Translations under genes and position numbers: made by a program
Part shown: piece by piece, positions 25,825 to 33,988 of the stretch
Layout of the letters: every line of letters starts with the position of its first letter
Position numbering within the stretch: position 1 is the stretch's first letter
Notes under the pieces: model-generated
The model's input: the letters and a program-made list of their open reading frames with translations, nothing else
Told to the model about the DNA's origin: nothing
Database searches by the model: none
NCBI RefSeq assembly: GCF_001517085.1
Contig: NZ_LRAC01000163.1
Coordinates: forward strand, 62,001 to 126,000
Reading direction: 5' to 3'
DNA: 64,000 bases
Origin: Paenibacillus sp. DMB5
GTDB lineage: Bacteria > Bacillota > Bacilli > Paenibacillales > Paenibacillaceae

Positions 25825-28413
25825 ATGCATAAACGAAGTAAGGCTTATGTTCTGTTATTACTCAGCACATTTGCCGCAAGCCAGTTCCCCGGATTTACGG
25901 GATCTGCAGCATATGCGGCCGCCGGCACAGCAGCAGTCAAAACGACGGCGGCCGTAACCGAAATCTCAACGCTCGCCAAGCTGAGCCCGATGAATCTGGG
26001 AGCGTCCTTTAGCGTCAAGCTTAGCGATACCCGGGTGTTCGCCCAGGACAGCGGAAATATTTTAACGTATACCCTTACTTATACCAATAGCTCAAGCACA
26101 AGCGTCAATCTGGTCAACTACTTCTCTAAGGTCATTACAACCGGGGGAAGCGTGATCAAGGGAATGGCCGTCTCCGCAGACAGCACGGTCAAAAAAATCG
26201 CCGGGAAAGAAACAAAGAGTGTTACATACTACGCGAATATCGGCAAAGCCGTCAGCGTAAAAGGGCTCAAAATCAATATGTACGGCTGGAATTTCAGCGC
26301 AGCCAATTATGAGCAGCGGATCGGCACGTTTACCGTTCCTTCAAACTATTCAGCCGCAGCGCTTCAGGGAGAGAGCAAGAAAACCGAGCTGGGCAGCGTT
26401 CCCGTAATGACTCAGGCCAGCTCGCTGCAAATCTACAAATATAACGGAAAAGTCTATGCAAAATTGGGTTACAGCATTACGAATCTCGGTACCAGGGTAC
26501 TGAGCGATCCGGGCTACAGCATGTATCTTAAGTCCTCCGGCGGTTCGGTATTTACACTTGCGCTGGATGAGAGCAGCTCTGAATACAAGATTCAGCCGCA
26601 GCAAAAAAAGACGCTGTATTTCATGACCGAAATCCCGGCGTACATGAACACCTCCAAAATGGAGCTGCAGATTGCCAAGCTGGATGATGGCCTCAAGCTG
26701 TACCTGCCGGTGGCCTCTTATTCACTGCCGACTTCGGTTACTGCTGACTTCACTGTCGCAGCCGGTGCGATCAAAAAGGTATCCATCGACAGCAATGTGG
26801 TTGATATGCAGTTGAAATCAGCGGCCGTCTATGCCGAGAATGAGAACGGAATCTGGACGTACCAGTTCCGGGTCAAAAATACAGGCAGCACAGCTGTAAC
26901 TTTGCCTGCTTACGGGCTTTCGGTCAAATCAGCGGAAGGCTATTCCTTCCCGGTCACGACTGATGCCTTCAACAGCCTTACGCTGAAGCCGCTGGAAGAA
27001 AAGCTGATCGAGCTTACCGCCAGCGTTCCGCTTGAGCTCGCCCAGGATACCCTGCAGCTTCAGGTCATACCGCCAGCCGCCGCAGATAATTCCGGCAAAA
27101 TCGTGCTGCCTGTAGCCTATTTCAAAATTCCATATAAGCTCGAGAGCAACACTCACATCACCTCCGAGGCCAGTGTTATCAACAATTACGGGACGTTCGG
27201 CGTTACCCTGCAGTCTCTGCAGCGTCTGCCTTGGGGCGATGAGGACCTTATCCAGGCCAGGCTAAGCATCCGGAACAGCACCTCCAAGACGATCACGCTG
27301 CCCAAGCTGACAGGTATTTTGAAAGCGGATTTGAATGATCTGACCTCCTCAACCCAGGTCGTTGTTGACAATGACGTGTCCATTCTTGCCCCTGGTGAAA
27401 GTGCACAGCTTACCGTATTGGCTCATATTCCTTACACGCTCGACTACAGCCAGACCAAGATCATTCTCCAGGAAACGACCGGCCAGTTCCTCTCTTTGAG
27501 CACAACCGACGGGGCAGTAACCAGCCTTAGTCCGCTGGCGGCAGGTTCATCATTCAAGATCACGGCAGCCGGTAAAAAAGCAAGCATTCAGGAGCGGCTG
27601 ACTACAGTGTATACCGGCAGCAGCTCGAAGACGGTATACAGCGAAGTAGAGATGAACAGCGAGGAATCCCGCCAGACGAACCTGGCCAGGCTGTATGCCT
27701 CCTTCCGGACGGCGGACGGGCAATATTTTGAAGCTGATGTTAATCAGTCTGAGCTGCCTACCGGCGCAGCCGGCAAAACACTGGTCACCTTCTCGGCGAA
27801 TGTGCCGTCTACAGTGGACACCTCTTCCCTGCAGCTCTATATCGGACAGGGCGTTGCGGGCGGCAAGCTTGCTGCAGCCGGAACGGAGGCTACCGGATAC
27901 GTGAATACTACAGCGCTGGCCTTGAATGTCAAGACGGTTACCCCGCAGACGAATCTTAGCAGCGGCATATCGGTGTTCCCTTACACGCTTGCGGTTAACG
28001 CCTCTTCAAGCAGCCTGACTGCCGGCACCACGAACCTGACCCTGTCCATCAACTACAGCCTGGCTCAGGATTCCGCTTACCAGACCGGGGCTAACGGCCA
28101 TAAGCTGGTGCTGCAATTTATTGATCCGTTTGGTCAATTCTTTGAAAAGACGCTTACGTTTGGCACCGACCTGATCGCAGGCAGCAACAGCCTGTACACC
28201 ACGACCATCAGCAGCACACTGTTCAAGAGCCTGAACGGCGGAAATTACAGACTGAGGCTGTACGATGAGTTCCAGGGCCAGCGGATTGAGCTGGGAAGCC
28301 AGATCTATGACATTACCGTTATCCAGCCTGCTTCGGCAACAGACGATGACAAGGACAAAGCTACAGACAGCAGCACAAGCACCGGCGATACCACCGCAGA
28401 CAGCGTATCCTGA
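25825..28413 (+). CDS. Large secreted protein of about six beta-sandwich-like modules
   Basis: I do not recognise a named family. The start is ATG 25825 (AGGGAGG 7 bases before), giving a signal peptide with a hydrophobic core and an AYA-A cleavage site near residue 40. The remaining roughly 820 residues are Ser/Thr/Leu/Val-rich and fall into about six units of some 110-130 residues. Each has a YxxxxTNSSSTSVxL- or VKNTGSTAVTL-like strand and a LKPLEEKLIELTASVP- or LAPGESAQLTVLAHIP-like strand, as in extracellular Ig-like/CARDB-type sandwiches. The C-terminus is acidic and Ser/Thr-rich, with no LPxTG or SLH anchor. It begins the operon with a HlyD-type adaptor and a MacB-type ABC transporter, so it may work with them at the surface. 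Confidence 0.82.
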   Translation: MHKRSKAYVLLLLSTFAASQFPGFTGSAAYAAAGTAAVKTTAAVTEISTLAKLSPMNLGASFSVKLSDTRVFAQDSGNILTYTLTYTNSSSTSVNLVNYFSKVITTGGSVIKGMAVSADSTVKKIAGKETKSVTYYANIGKAVSVKGLKINMYGWNFSAANYEQRIGTFTVPSNYSAAALQGESKKTELGSVPVMTQASSLQIYKYNGKVYAKLGYSITNLGTRVLSDPGYSMYLKSSGGSVFTLALDESSSEYKIQPQQKKTLYFMTEIPAYMNTSKMELQIAKLDDGLKLYLPVASYSLPTSVTADFTVAAGAIKKVSIDSNVVDMQLKSAAVYAENENGIWTYQFRVKNTGSTAVTLPAYGLSVKSAEGYSFPVTTDAFNSLTLKPLEEKLIELTASVPLELAQDTLQLQVIPPAAADNSGKIVLPVAYFKIPYKLESNTHITSEASVINNYGTFGVTLQSLQRLPWGDEDLIQARLSIRNSTSKTITLPKLTGILKADLNDLTSSTQVVVDNDVSILAPGESAQLTVLAHIPYTLDYSQTKIILQETTGQFLSLSTTDGAVTSLSPLAAGSSFKITAAGKKASIQERLTTVYTGSSSKTVYSEVEMNSEESRQTNLARLYASFRTADGQYFEADVNQSELPTGAAGKTLVTFSANVPSTVDTSSLQLYIGQGVAGGKLAAAGTEATGYVNTTALALNVKTVTPQTNLSSGISVFPYTLAVNASSSSLTAGTTNLTLSINYSLAQDSAYQTGANGHKLVLQFIDPFGQFFEKTLTFGTDLIAGSNSLYTTTISSTLFKSLNGGNYRLRLYDEFQGQRIELGSQIYDITVIQPASATDDDKDKATDSSTSTGDTTADSVS

Positions 28414-28469
28414 TTTTTGTTGACCTGCAGTTATTTGTTTTGAATATGGAGCAAGATGGAGGACCTCGA

Positions 28470-29945
28470 ATGAATAAGAAAAAGACAGTGATTATTTCGT
28501 CAAGCATCGCGGTAGTGGCGATCGCAGGCGTGCTGGCCTATGTGCTGTGGCCGGATGCCGGCAAGGAGGCCAGTGCGGCTCCTCTGAATACCGCCATTGT
28601 GGCAAAAGGCAACATCCTTAACGCAGTGTCAGGCTCCGGCTCGGTATCACCGATTAATACCGGCAGCATCCGGACCAAGGAAGCCGGGGAAGTCGATCAG
28701 GTTATGGTGGTTAAAGGCGACGTCGTTAAAAAAGGCGATGTTCTGATCACTTTTGTAGCCAGCGACATGAGCGATAAAATGAAAGAAGCCGAGAAATCAT
28801 TGACCAGCCTGAAGACGGACCTTACGGACAAACAGGAAAATTACAAAACGCTGGCGATGAACAATGCTACGGAGGAAGAGCTGGCTTCAGCCAAAAAAGC
28901 GATCGAAAAAGCGGAAAGCGATATAGCCGATCAGCAGGAATCCATCGCCGACCTTGAGGAGGATATGCTTCCTCAAGGCCCGTTGACCGCTCCGATGGAC
29001 GGCACGATTACAGCAGTCAATATTACGGACGGCGAACAAGCCCAGAACGGCTCGGAGCTGTTCACCATGACCGATTACGAAAACCTCAGCGTTACTGTTC
29101 AAGTGGACGAACTGGACATTCCGAATATTAAGCTTGACCAGTCTGCGACCATTACACTCGATGCCCTGGAGGACCAGGAGTTTGACGGTAAAGTCATTGA
29201 GATCGCCAAAGAAGGCACCTCCTCCAATGGCGTCTCCCTCTTTGATGTGACCGTAGGTCTGAATAAATCAGAAGGTGTACTGGTCGGAATGTCTGCCGAG
29301 GTGGCTATTACCATTGAAGAGAAGAACGATGTATTAACCGTACCGATCGAAGCCGTATCCGAGATGAATGGAAAATATTACGTTAATGTTCCAGTAACGG
29401 AAGGTGACGGCAGTGAAACCGGCGCAGCAAGTGATACAGCTGGCGGGCAAATGCCCGGCGGCGATGCTCCTGCCGGCGGTGCAGCTGGCGGACAGGCTTC
29501 TGGCGGCGGTGCAGCTGGCGGACAGGCTTCTGGCGGTGAAGCTCCGGCCGGCAGCGCTTCCGGCTGGCAGGGCCGGGGCAGTGAAGGCCGCGGAGGCACC
29601 TTCCCGAGCGGCGCTCCAAGCGGCGGCTTCCCGGGCGGCGCGCAAATGGGCGGCAGAAGCAGCAGCTCAAGCACAGCTTCCGGCCAGAAGCGGGTTGAGG
29701 TCACCGTCGGCATACATGATGAGAGCAACATTGAAATCGTCAGCGGACTGTCCGAAGGCGATGAAGTAGTTATCCCGACCGTTATCAGCACAGGCAGCTC
29801 CACTAGCAGCGGACAGTCCCAGATGGGCGGCATGGGAGGTATGGGCGGTTTCAGTACAGGCGGCTTCAGCGGCGGCGGCTTTAGCGGCGGCACAGGCGGC
29901 CCGCCATCCGGCGGCGGCAGCGGCATGGGCGGTGGCCGTCAATGA
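28470..29945 (+). CDS. HlyD/MacA-type efflux adaptor with Gly-rich insert and tail
   Basis: A membrane-anchored periplasm-type adaptor of 491 residues (ATG 28470, 7 bases after GGAGG). An N-terminal helix (about 8-26) is followed by a barrel-sandwich half (GEVDQVMVVKGDVVKKGDVL). Next come a short coiled-coil hairpin (about 105-165), the second lipoyl-like half (PMDGTITAVNITDGEQAQNG) and a beta-barrel (SVTVQVDELDIPNIKLDQSA). A Gly/Ala/Gln-rich insert (about 325-400) and a Gly/Met/Phe-rich C-terminal tail are unusual. The closest architecture is B. subtilis YknX of the YknWXYZ transporter. Its stop overlaps the ATPase start by 4 bases. Confidence 0.85.
   Translation: MNKKKTVIISSSIAVVAIAGVLAYVLWPDAGKEASAAPLNTAIVAKGNILNAVSGSGSVSPINTGSIRTKEAGEVDQVMVVKGDVVKKGDVLITFVASDMSDKMKEAEKSLTSLKTDLTDKQENYKTLAMNNATEEELASAKKAIEKAESDIADQQESIADLEEDMLPQGPLTAPMDGTITAVNITDGEQAQNGSELFTMTDYENLSVTVQVDELDIPNIKLDQSATITLDALEDQEFDGKVIEIAKEGTSSNGVSLFDVTVGLNKSEGVLVGMSAEVAITIEEKNDVLTVPIEAVSEMNGKYYVNVPVTEGDGSETGAASDTAGGQMPGGDAPAGGAAGGQASGGGAAGGQASGGEAPAGSASGWQGRGSEGRGGTFPSGAPSGGFPGGAQMGGRSSSSSTASGQKRVEVTVGIHDESNIEIVSGLSEGDEVVIPTVISTGSSTSSGQSQMGGMGGMGGFSTGGFSGGGFSGGTGGPPSGGGSGMGGGRQ
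29475..29534 (+). repeat. Exact 30-bp tandem repeat, two copies
   Basis: A 30-base unit beginning GGCGGTGCAGCTGGCGGACA is repeated exactly at 29475-29504 and 29505-29534, inside the adaptor gene. It encodes GGAAGGQASG twice. Such in-frame repeats can vary in number between strains. Confidence 0.8.
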
Positions 29946-30637
29946 GTACGCAGCCGCTGATTAAGGTCGAGAACATGATTCACCGGTACGTCATGGCCGG
30001 TGAATCCATGACCATTCTCAAAGGCCTCAGCTTTACGGTTGAACACGGGGAATTCGTGGCGATTATCGGCCCTTCCGGCTCCGGCAAATCCACATTGATG
30101 AATATGCTGGGCTGCCTTGATATAGCCAACGAAGGTGATTATTTTCTGGATGGGCAGGAAGTCCGTAAATTGTCGGACAATAAGCTGGCCCAGATCCGCA
30201 ATGAAAAAATCGGCTTTATCTTTCAGAACTTTAACCTTCTGCCCAAGCTGTCGGCAGTAGAAAATGTGGAGCTTCCCTTAATTTACCGGGGGGTCTCCCA
30301 CCGGGAACGCCGGGAGGTTGCCCGTAATGCATTGATCAGGGTCGGCCTTGAAGAACGGATCGACCACCGGCCCTCAGAGCTGTCGGGCGGCCAGCAGCAG
30401 CGTGTCGCCATTGCCCGGGCACTGGCCGGAACCCCGCCGATCCTGCTGGCAGATGAGCCGACCGGTGCCCTTGATTCCAGAACAGGCAAGGAAGTTCTTC
30501 AGATGATTAAAGAGCTGAATGAGCAGGGACACACCATCATCCTGATCACACATGACCTCGAAATTGCCGAACAGGCCAAACGGATCATCCGCATCCAGGA
30601 TGGCAGCCTCGTTGAAGATCGGAGGATTGCCAGATAA
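29942..30637 (+). CDS. MacB-type ABC transporter ATPase
   Basis: A 231-residue nucleotide-binding subunit on the cytoplasmic face. Walker A is GPSGSGKSTLMNMLG, the Q-loop is FIFQNFNLLPKLSAVENV, the signature is LSGGQQQRVAIARAL, Walker B is ILLADEPTGALD and the H-loop is ILITHDLEIAE. It belongs to the LolD/MacB/YknY group that powers FtsX-like permeases. It is translationally coupled at both ends (4-base overlap upstream, 1-base overlap downstream), so adaptor, ATPase and permease are made together. Confidence 0.93.
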   Translation: MSTQPLIKVENMIHRYVMAGESMTILKGLSFTVEHGEFVAIIGPSGSGKSTLMNMLGCLDIANEGDYFLDGQEVRKLSDNKLAQIRNEKIGFIFQNFNLLPKLSAVENVELPLIYRGVSHRERREVARNALIRVGLEERIDHRPSELSGGQQQRVAIARALAGTPPILLADEPTGALDSRTGKEVLQMIKELNEQGHTIILITHDLEIAEQAKRIIRIQDGSLVEDRRIAR

Positions 30638-31809
30638 TGATGCTGTATCAGAGTATGAAAATGGCCATAAAGAGCATCCTCAGCAGTAAAGTGAGAGCTT
30701 TTCTGACCATGCTTGGAATCATTATCGGGGTTTCATCCGTTATTGCACTTGTTTCTGTAGGGCAGGGAACGACTTCACAAATTACGGAATCGTTAAGCTC
30801 TCTGGGGACTAACCAGCTGACAGTTAGCATTATGGGACGGGGGGCAACCACCTCCCTGACCTACGAGGAGGCGCTTGCCCTTGGAGAGATTGAAGGCGTG
30901 GAGAATGTCTCTCCTGTCATCAGCGGCAATGTTACTGCCAAGCACGGAACCGAAAACGTCTCGGTATCAGTAGAAGGCATTACGCCTGCCTATGAGGATG
31001 TACAGAATTTCCATGTACAGTCCGGCCGCTTCCTGCTCGATATTGATACCGAGTACCGCCAGAAGGTTGCCTTAATCGGTTCAGACACGGCTGAGGATTT
31101 ATTCGGCACTGACAGCCCGGTCGGTGAAAGAATACAGCTTAACGGGACGAGCTTCAAAATCGTTGGCCTGCTGGAGAGCAAGGGCAGCACCAGCGGCGGC
31201 TCCAGTGACGAGAAGATTCTGATTCCAATCTCCACGGCAGAACGGTTCCTGCAGAGCAAAGGGGTACGCTCCATTACTATTACCACGACCTCCAACGGGA
31301 ACGTCGAGGAAGTCAAAACCAAGCTGGAATCCACCCTGGACGCCAAATTCAGTTCGGCGGAGAATGCCTACTCTGTCTTTGATTCCCAGGAGATGCTGGA
31401 GACCGTTAACGAAACCAGTGCCACGCTTTCGCTCGCCCTTGGCGGGATTGCCGGTATTTCCCTGTTTGTCGGCGGTATTGGCATCATGAACATTATGATT
31501 GTCTCCGTGAATGAGCGGACCCGTGAGATCGGTATCCGTAAAGCCATCGGCGCCAAGAAAATAAACATTCTCATGCAGTTCATGATCGAGTCTGTCGTAT
31601 TAAGCGGCTTGGGCGGTCTGATCGGTGTCGGACTGGGTCTTGGAGCCAGCTGGGCGGTAGGCAATTATACCTCGATGAATGTAGCGACATCCTGGAACAT
31701 GGTTCTGATCTCCTTCTCGTTCTCGCTGATCATCGGAATCGTGTTCGGAATGATTCCTGCGAACAAAGCGGCAAGAATGCGCCCGATCTATGCGCTCCGC
31801 AACGATTAA
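30637..31809 (+). CDS. MacB-type (FtsX-fold) ABC permease
   Basis: A 390-residue permease. The first helix (about 18-40; KVRAFLTMLGIIIGVSSVIA) is the MacB hallmark. A large extracytoplasmic MacB_PCD domain (about 45-260) follows, then three C-terminal helices with GGIGIMNIMIVSVNERTREI and AIGAKKINILMQFMIESVVL. This mechanotransmission architecture moves substrates from the outer face rather than across the bilayer. Two ATGs (30637 and 30640) are possible. With the adaptor and ATPase it resembles YknXYZ, which protects B. subtilis from the SdpC toxin. The cargo here is unknown. Confidence 0.9.
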   Translation: MMLYQSMKMAIKSILSSKVRAFLTMLGIIIGVSSVIALVSVGQGTTSQITESLSSLGTNQLTVSIMGRGATTSLTYEEALALGEIEGVENVSPVISGNVTAKHGTENVSVSVEGITPAYEDVQNFHVQSGRFLLDIDTEYRQKVALIGSDTAEDLFGTDSPVGERIQLNGTSFKIVGLLESKGSTSGGSSDEKILIPISTAERFLQSKGVRSITITTTSNGNVEEVKTKLESTLDAKFSSAENAYSVFDSQEMLETVNETSATLSLALGGIAGISLFVGGIGIMNIMIVSVNERTREIGIRKAIGAKKINILMQFMIESVVLSGLGGLIGVGLGLGASWAVGNYTSMNVATSWNMVLISFSFSLIIGIVFGMIPANKAARMRPIYALRND

Positions 31810-31830
31810 CCCCGGCGTATACTGTACACA

Positions 31831-31870
31831 ATCCGTAAAGCCCCTGAACTTGGCTTTGCGGATTTTTTTT
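31831..31870 (+). terminator. Terminator of the secreted-protein/ABC operon
   Basis: ATCCGTAAAGCC pairs with GGCTTTGCGGAT and is followed by eight T. It closes the four-gene operon. Confidence 0.9.
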
Positions 31871-32286
31871 ATCTGCCTGAAGGAGTATCGTTTACAGAAA
31901 AGATGGGTAATAGGATTCAAGGGCCGGAATAGAAATAGTCTGTAGGGTTCAATACATAATTTTAAAATTTGTTGTAAGATTTGTTTATACGTTCCCCTTT
32001 GCCGGTTGTATGCAGTTCCGGAAACCCCGGAATTCCGCATATTTCCGGTTGTAAGACGTTATCGTGATACATATGCTGCCTGCAGACATTCCGCCCCATT
32101 TGGCAGTTGAAGCGGGTAATCTGACGGATGAGAAGAATCGTTAATCGTACGGAAGCTAAGCTTTCCTGTGACTTTTGAATGACCCCTCCTCCATTCCCTG
32201 AAGGGCTAGCTCCGCAGTGGAACAGCACCGCATGTTTTCTGTACACAGCAATGAGTTTTTAAGTTTGATGCGGGGAGAGGATGACA
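31871..32286. other. Intergenic region without a recognised gene
   Basis: About 415 bases upstream of the PAS-GGDEF gene. Short ORFs on the minus strand lack ribosome sites and look like chance. I looked for a cyclic-di-GMP riboswitch core and did not find one. The promoter of the downstream gene must lie here, but I cannot place it confidently. Confidence 0.4.
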
Positions 32287-33891
32287 GTGGCAGGTTTATC
32301 CAAGAATAACAACACACGCAGATTGATTATTGTATTTGCCGCTATCCCGGTGCTTCTGGTCGTTATCAGTACTGCTTCCCTGCTGTACTTGAATGCTACA
32401 ATGAATAGGCTTTCAGATTCCCTGTACAGTGACGTATACCAGAACTCGGAGCTGATTCTGAACGCTGACCGCGACCTTTACCAGGGTGCAGTCTCCCTTC
32501 TGGCGGCAATGAGCCCGAACATTACAAGTGAGCAGCGCAGCCTGTTCGCCCAGGATTTTGAAGACAACAACTCGCAGATCCGGCAGCGCCTTACTATGGC
32601 CAGCTATAATATTAACAACCTGGACAATCCGTACAGCGGCATGAAGCAAAGCGAGCTTCTGCTGAGTGATTTAAAGGAAAAGCTTGCAAGCTTCGAGAGT
32701 TCCCTGGAGACCTGGAAGGACACAGGCCGTGATCTCATTTCCCGGCGGGTACAAAGTGACTGGAAGCCGGACAGCTATTCTGCCACTCTTATTAATACCC
32801 AGTTAGCGGAGACGCGCAGCAGCCTGGACGAGGCAGAAAACCTGATCGGCAATTACGCCCAGCAGATTACCCTGGAATTCCGGGAGAAAAAGAGCGCTCT
32901 CTTTGCCGTTTACTCCCTGTTCCTGTTTCTACTCATCCTGGTCATTATCTACCTCTGCCGCAAGCTGATTTCACTGCAGAACCAGATGCTGGAGGAAAAA
33001 TCGCTGTATCAGCTGATCGGTGAAACGATGTCGGATTTCATTATTCTGACCGATCCCAACGGCCTGATCCTGTATGCTTCGCCTTCACATGCCGGCGTGC
33101 TTGGTTATGTTCCGGAGAAAGGCTCTCCGCTCACCAATTATATCCGCGAGGCGGAGATATCCTGGGCCAAGCTGAAAAGCGCTGTACAGGGCAGCCCCCG
33201 CATCTCCGAGCTGCGCATGCGCTCCTCGGAAGGACACTGGGTATGGCTTGAGACGAAGGTATCGCCAATCAGCGGGAGCAAGGTTTTCCCGGCCCAGTTC
33301 ATGCTGATCTCCCGGGAAATTACGCAGCGTAAGCAATATGAGGAACGGCTGCACAAGCTGGCCTTCTACGATCATCTGACGGCGATCCCGAACCGGGCTC
33401 ATTTCAAAATGTATATGGAAAACCTGATCACCCAGCCGGAGGAGCGCAGACAGGAAATTGCGCTGGCACTGCTCGATTGCGACCGGTTCAAACAGCTGAA
33501 CGACACCCTGGGCCATCTGGCCGGCGATGAGTTCCTGCAGCTGTTGTCCCGCGAGCTGCAGCAGACCGTCAAGGGGACCGGCCAGGCTTTCCGCATCGGC
33601 GGCGATGAATTTGCCGTAGTGCTGCACCGGTTCACCAGTCCCGAAATGCTGGATGAAATCCTGCAGAGGCTGCTGCAATTATTCAACAAGACATGGTCGG
33701 TGAACAACGGGTCCAGCTTCCACACTTCAGCCAGCATCGGGGTAGCCTTGTATCCGCAGCACGGCTCCAGCATTAACGAGCTGCTCCGCGCAGCCGATCT
33801 GGCGATGTACCGCTCCAAAAATCGTGGCGGTAACGAAGCCAGCCTGTACAATGAGCTGGTCGACGAGGAAGTGTCAGATCAGACTAAATAG
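32287..33891 (+). CDS. Membrane sensor with PAS and GGDEF domains
   Basis: A putative diguanylate cyclase of about 534 residues. The GTG at 32287 is 6 bases after GGGGAGAGG; the ATG at 32281 abuts it. A membrane helix (about 12-35), an extracytoplasmic helical sensor region (about 36-200), a second helix (about 205-225), a PAS domain (about 235-360, with MSDFIILTDPNGLILYASPS) and a GGDEF domain follow. The active loop is FRIGGDEFAVVL and the metal site is ALLDCDRFKQLNDTLGHLAGDE. No I-site RxxD precedes the loop (KGTG instead). There is no EAL domain. It is alone on its transcript. Confidence 0.88.
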   Translation: MAGLSKNNNTRRLIIVFAAIPVLLVVISTASLLYLNATMNRLSDSLYSDVYQNSELILNADRDLYQGAVSLLAAMSPNITSEQRSLFAQDFEDNNSQIRQRLTMASYNINNLDNPYSGMKQSELLLSDLKEKLASFESSLETWKDTGRDLISRRVQSDWKPDSYSATLINTQLAETRSSLDEAENLIGNYAQQITLEFREKKSALFAVYSLFLFLLILVIIYLCRKLISLQNQMLEEKSLYQLIGETMSDFIILTDPNGLILYASPSHAGVLGYVPEKGSPLTNYIREAEISWAKLKSAVQGSPRISELRMRSSEGHWVWLETKVSPISGSKVFPAQFMLISREITQRKQYEERLHKLAFYDHLTAIPNRAHFKMYMENLITQPEERRQEIALALLDCDRFKQLNDTLGHLAGDEFLQLLSRELQQTVKGTGQAFRIGGDEFAVVLHRFTSPEMLDEILQRLLQLFNKTWSVNNGSSFHTSASIGVALYPQHGSSINELLRAADLAMYRSKNRGGNEASLYNELVDEEVSDQTK

Positions 33892-33900
33892 AGCACCTGC

Positions 33901-33957
33901 GTATACCAAAAAGGCGCCCCTCAAGCCGGAAACGGCAGGGGCGCCTTTTTGGTATAT
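33901..33957. terminator. Very strong bidirectional terminator
   Basis: The 19-bp perfect arms from ATACCAAAAAGGCGCCCCT (33903-33921) and its complement (33937-33955) end both the GGDEF gene (+) and the pullulanase gene (-). Confidence 0.92.
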
Positions 33958-33988
33958 AACAGAAATGACTTGCTGGCTGCTGAGTCCT

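Noticed and set aside
31962..32246. 94-codon minus-strand ORF before the PAS-GGDEF gene
   Set aside because: No ribosome site; composition is not protein-like and it lies in the promoter region of the next gene.
31871..32286. Possible cyclic-di-GMP riboswitch before a GGDEF gene
   Set aside because: I looked for the conserved GEMM-I core motifs and did not see them.
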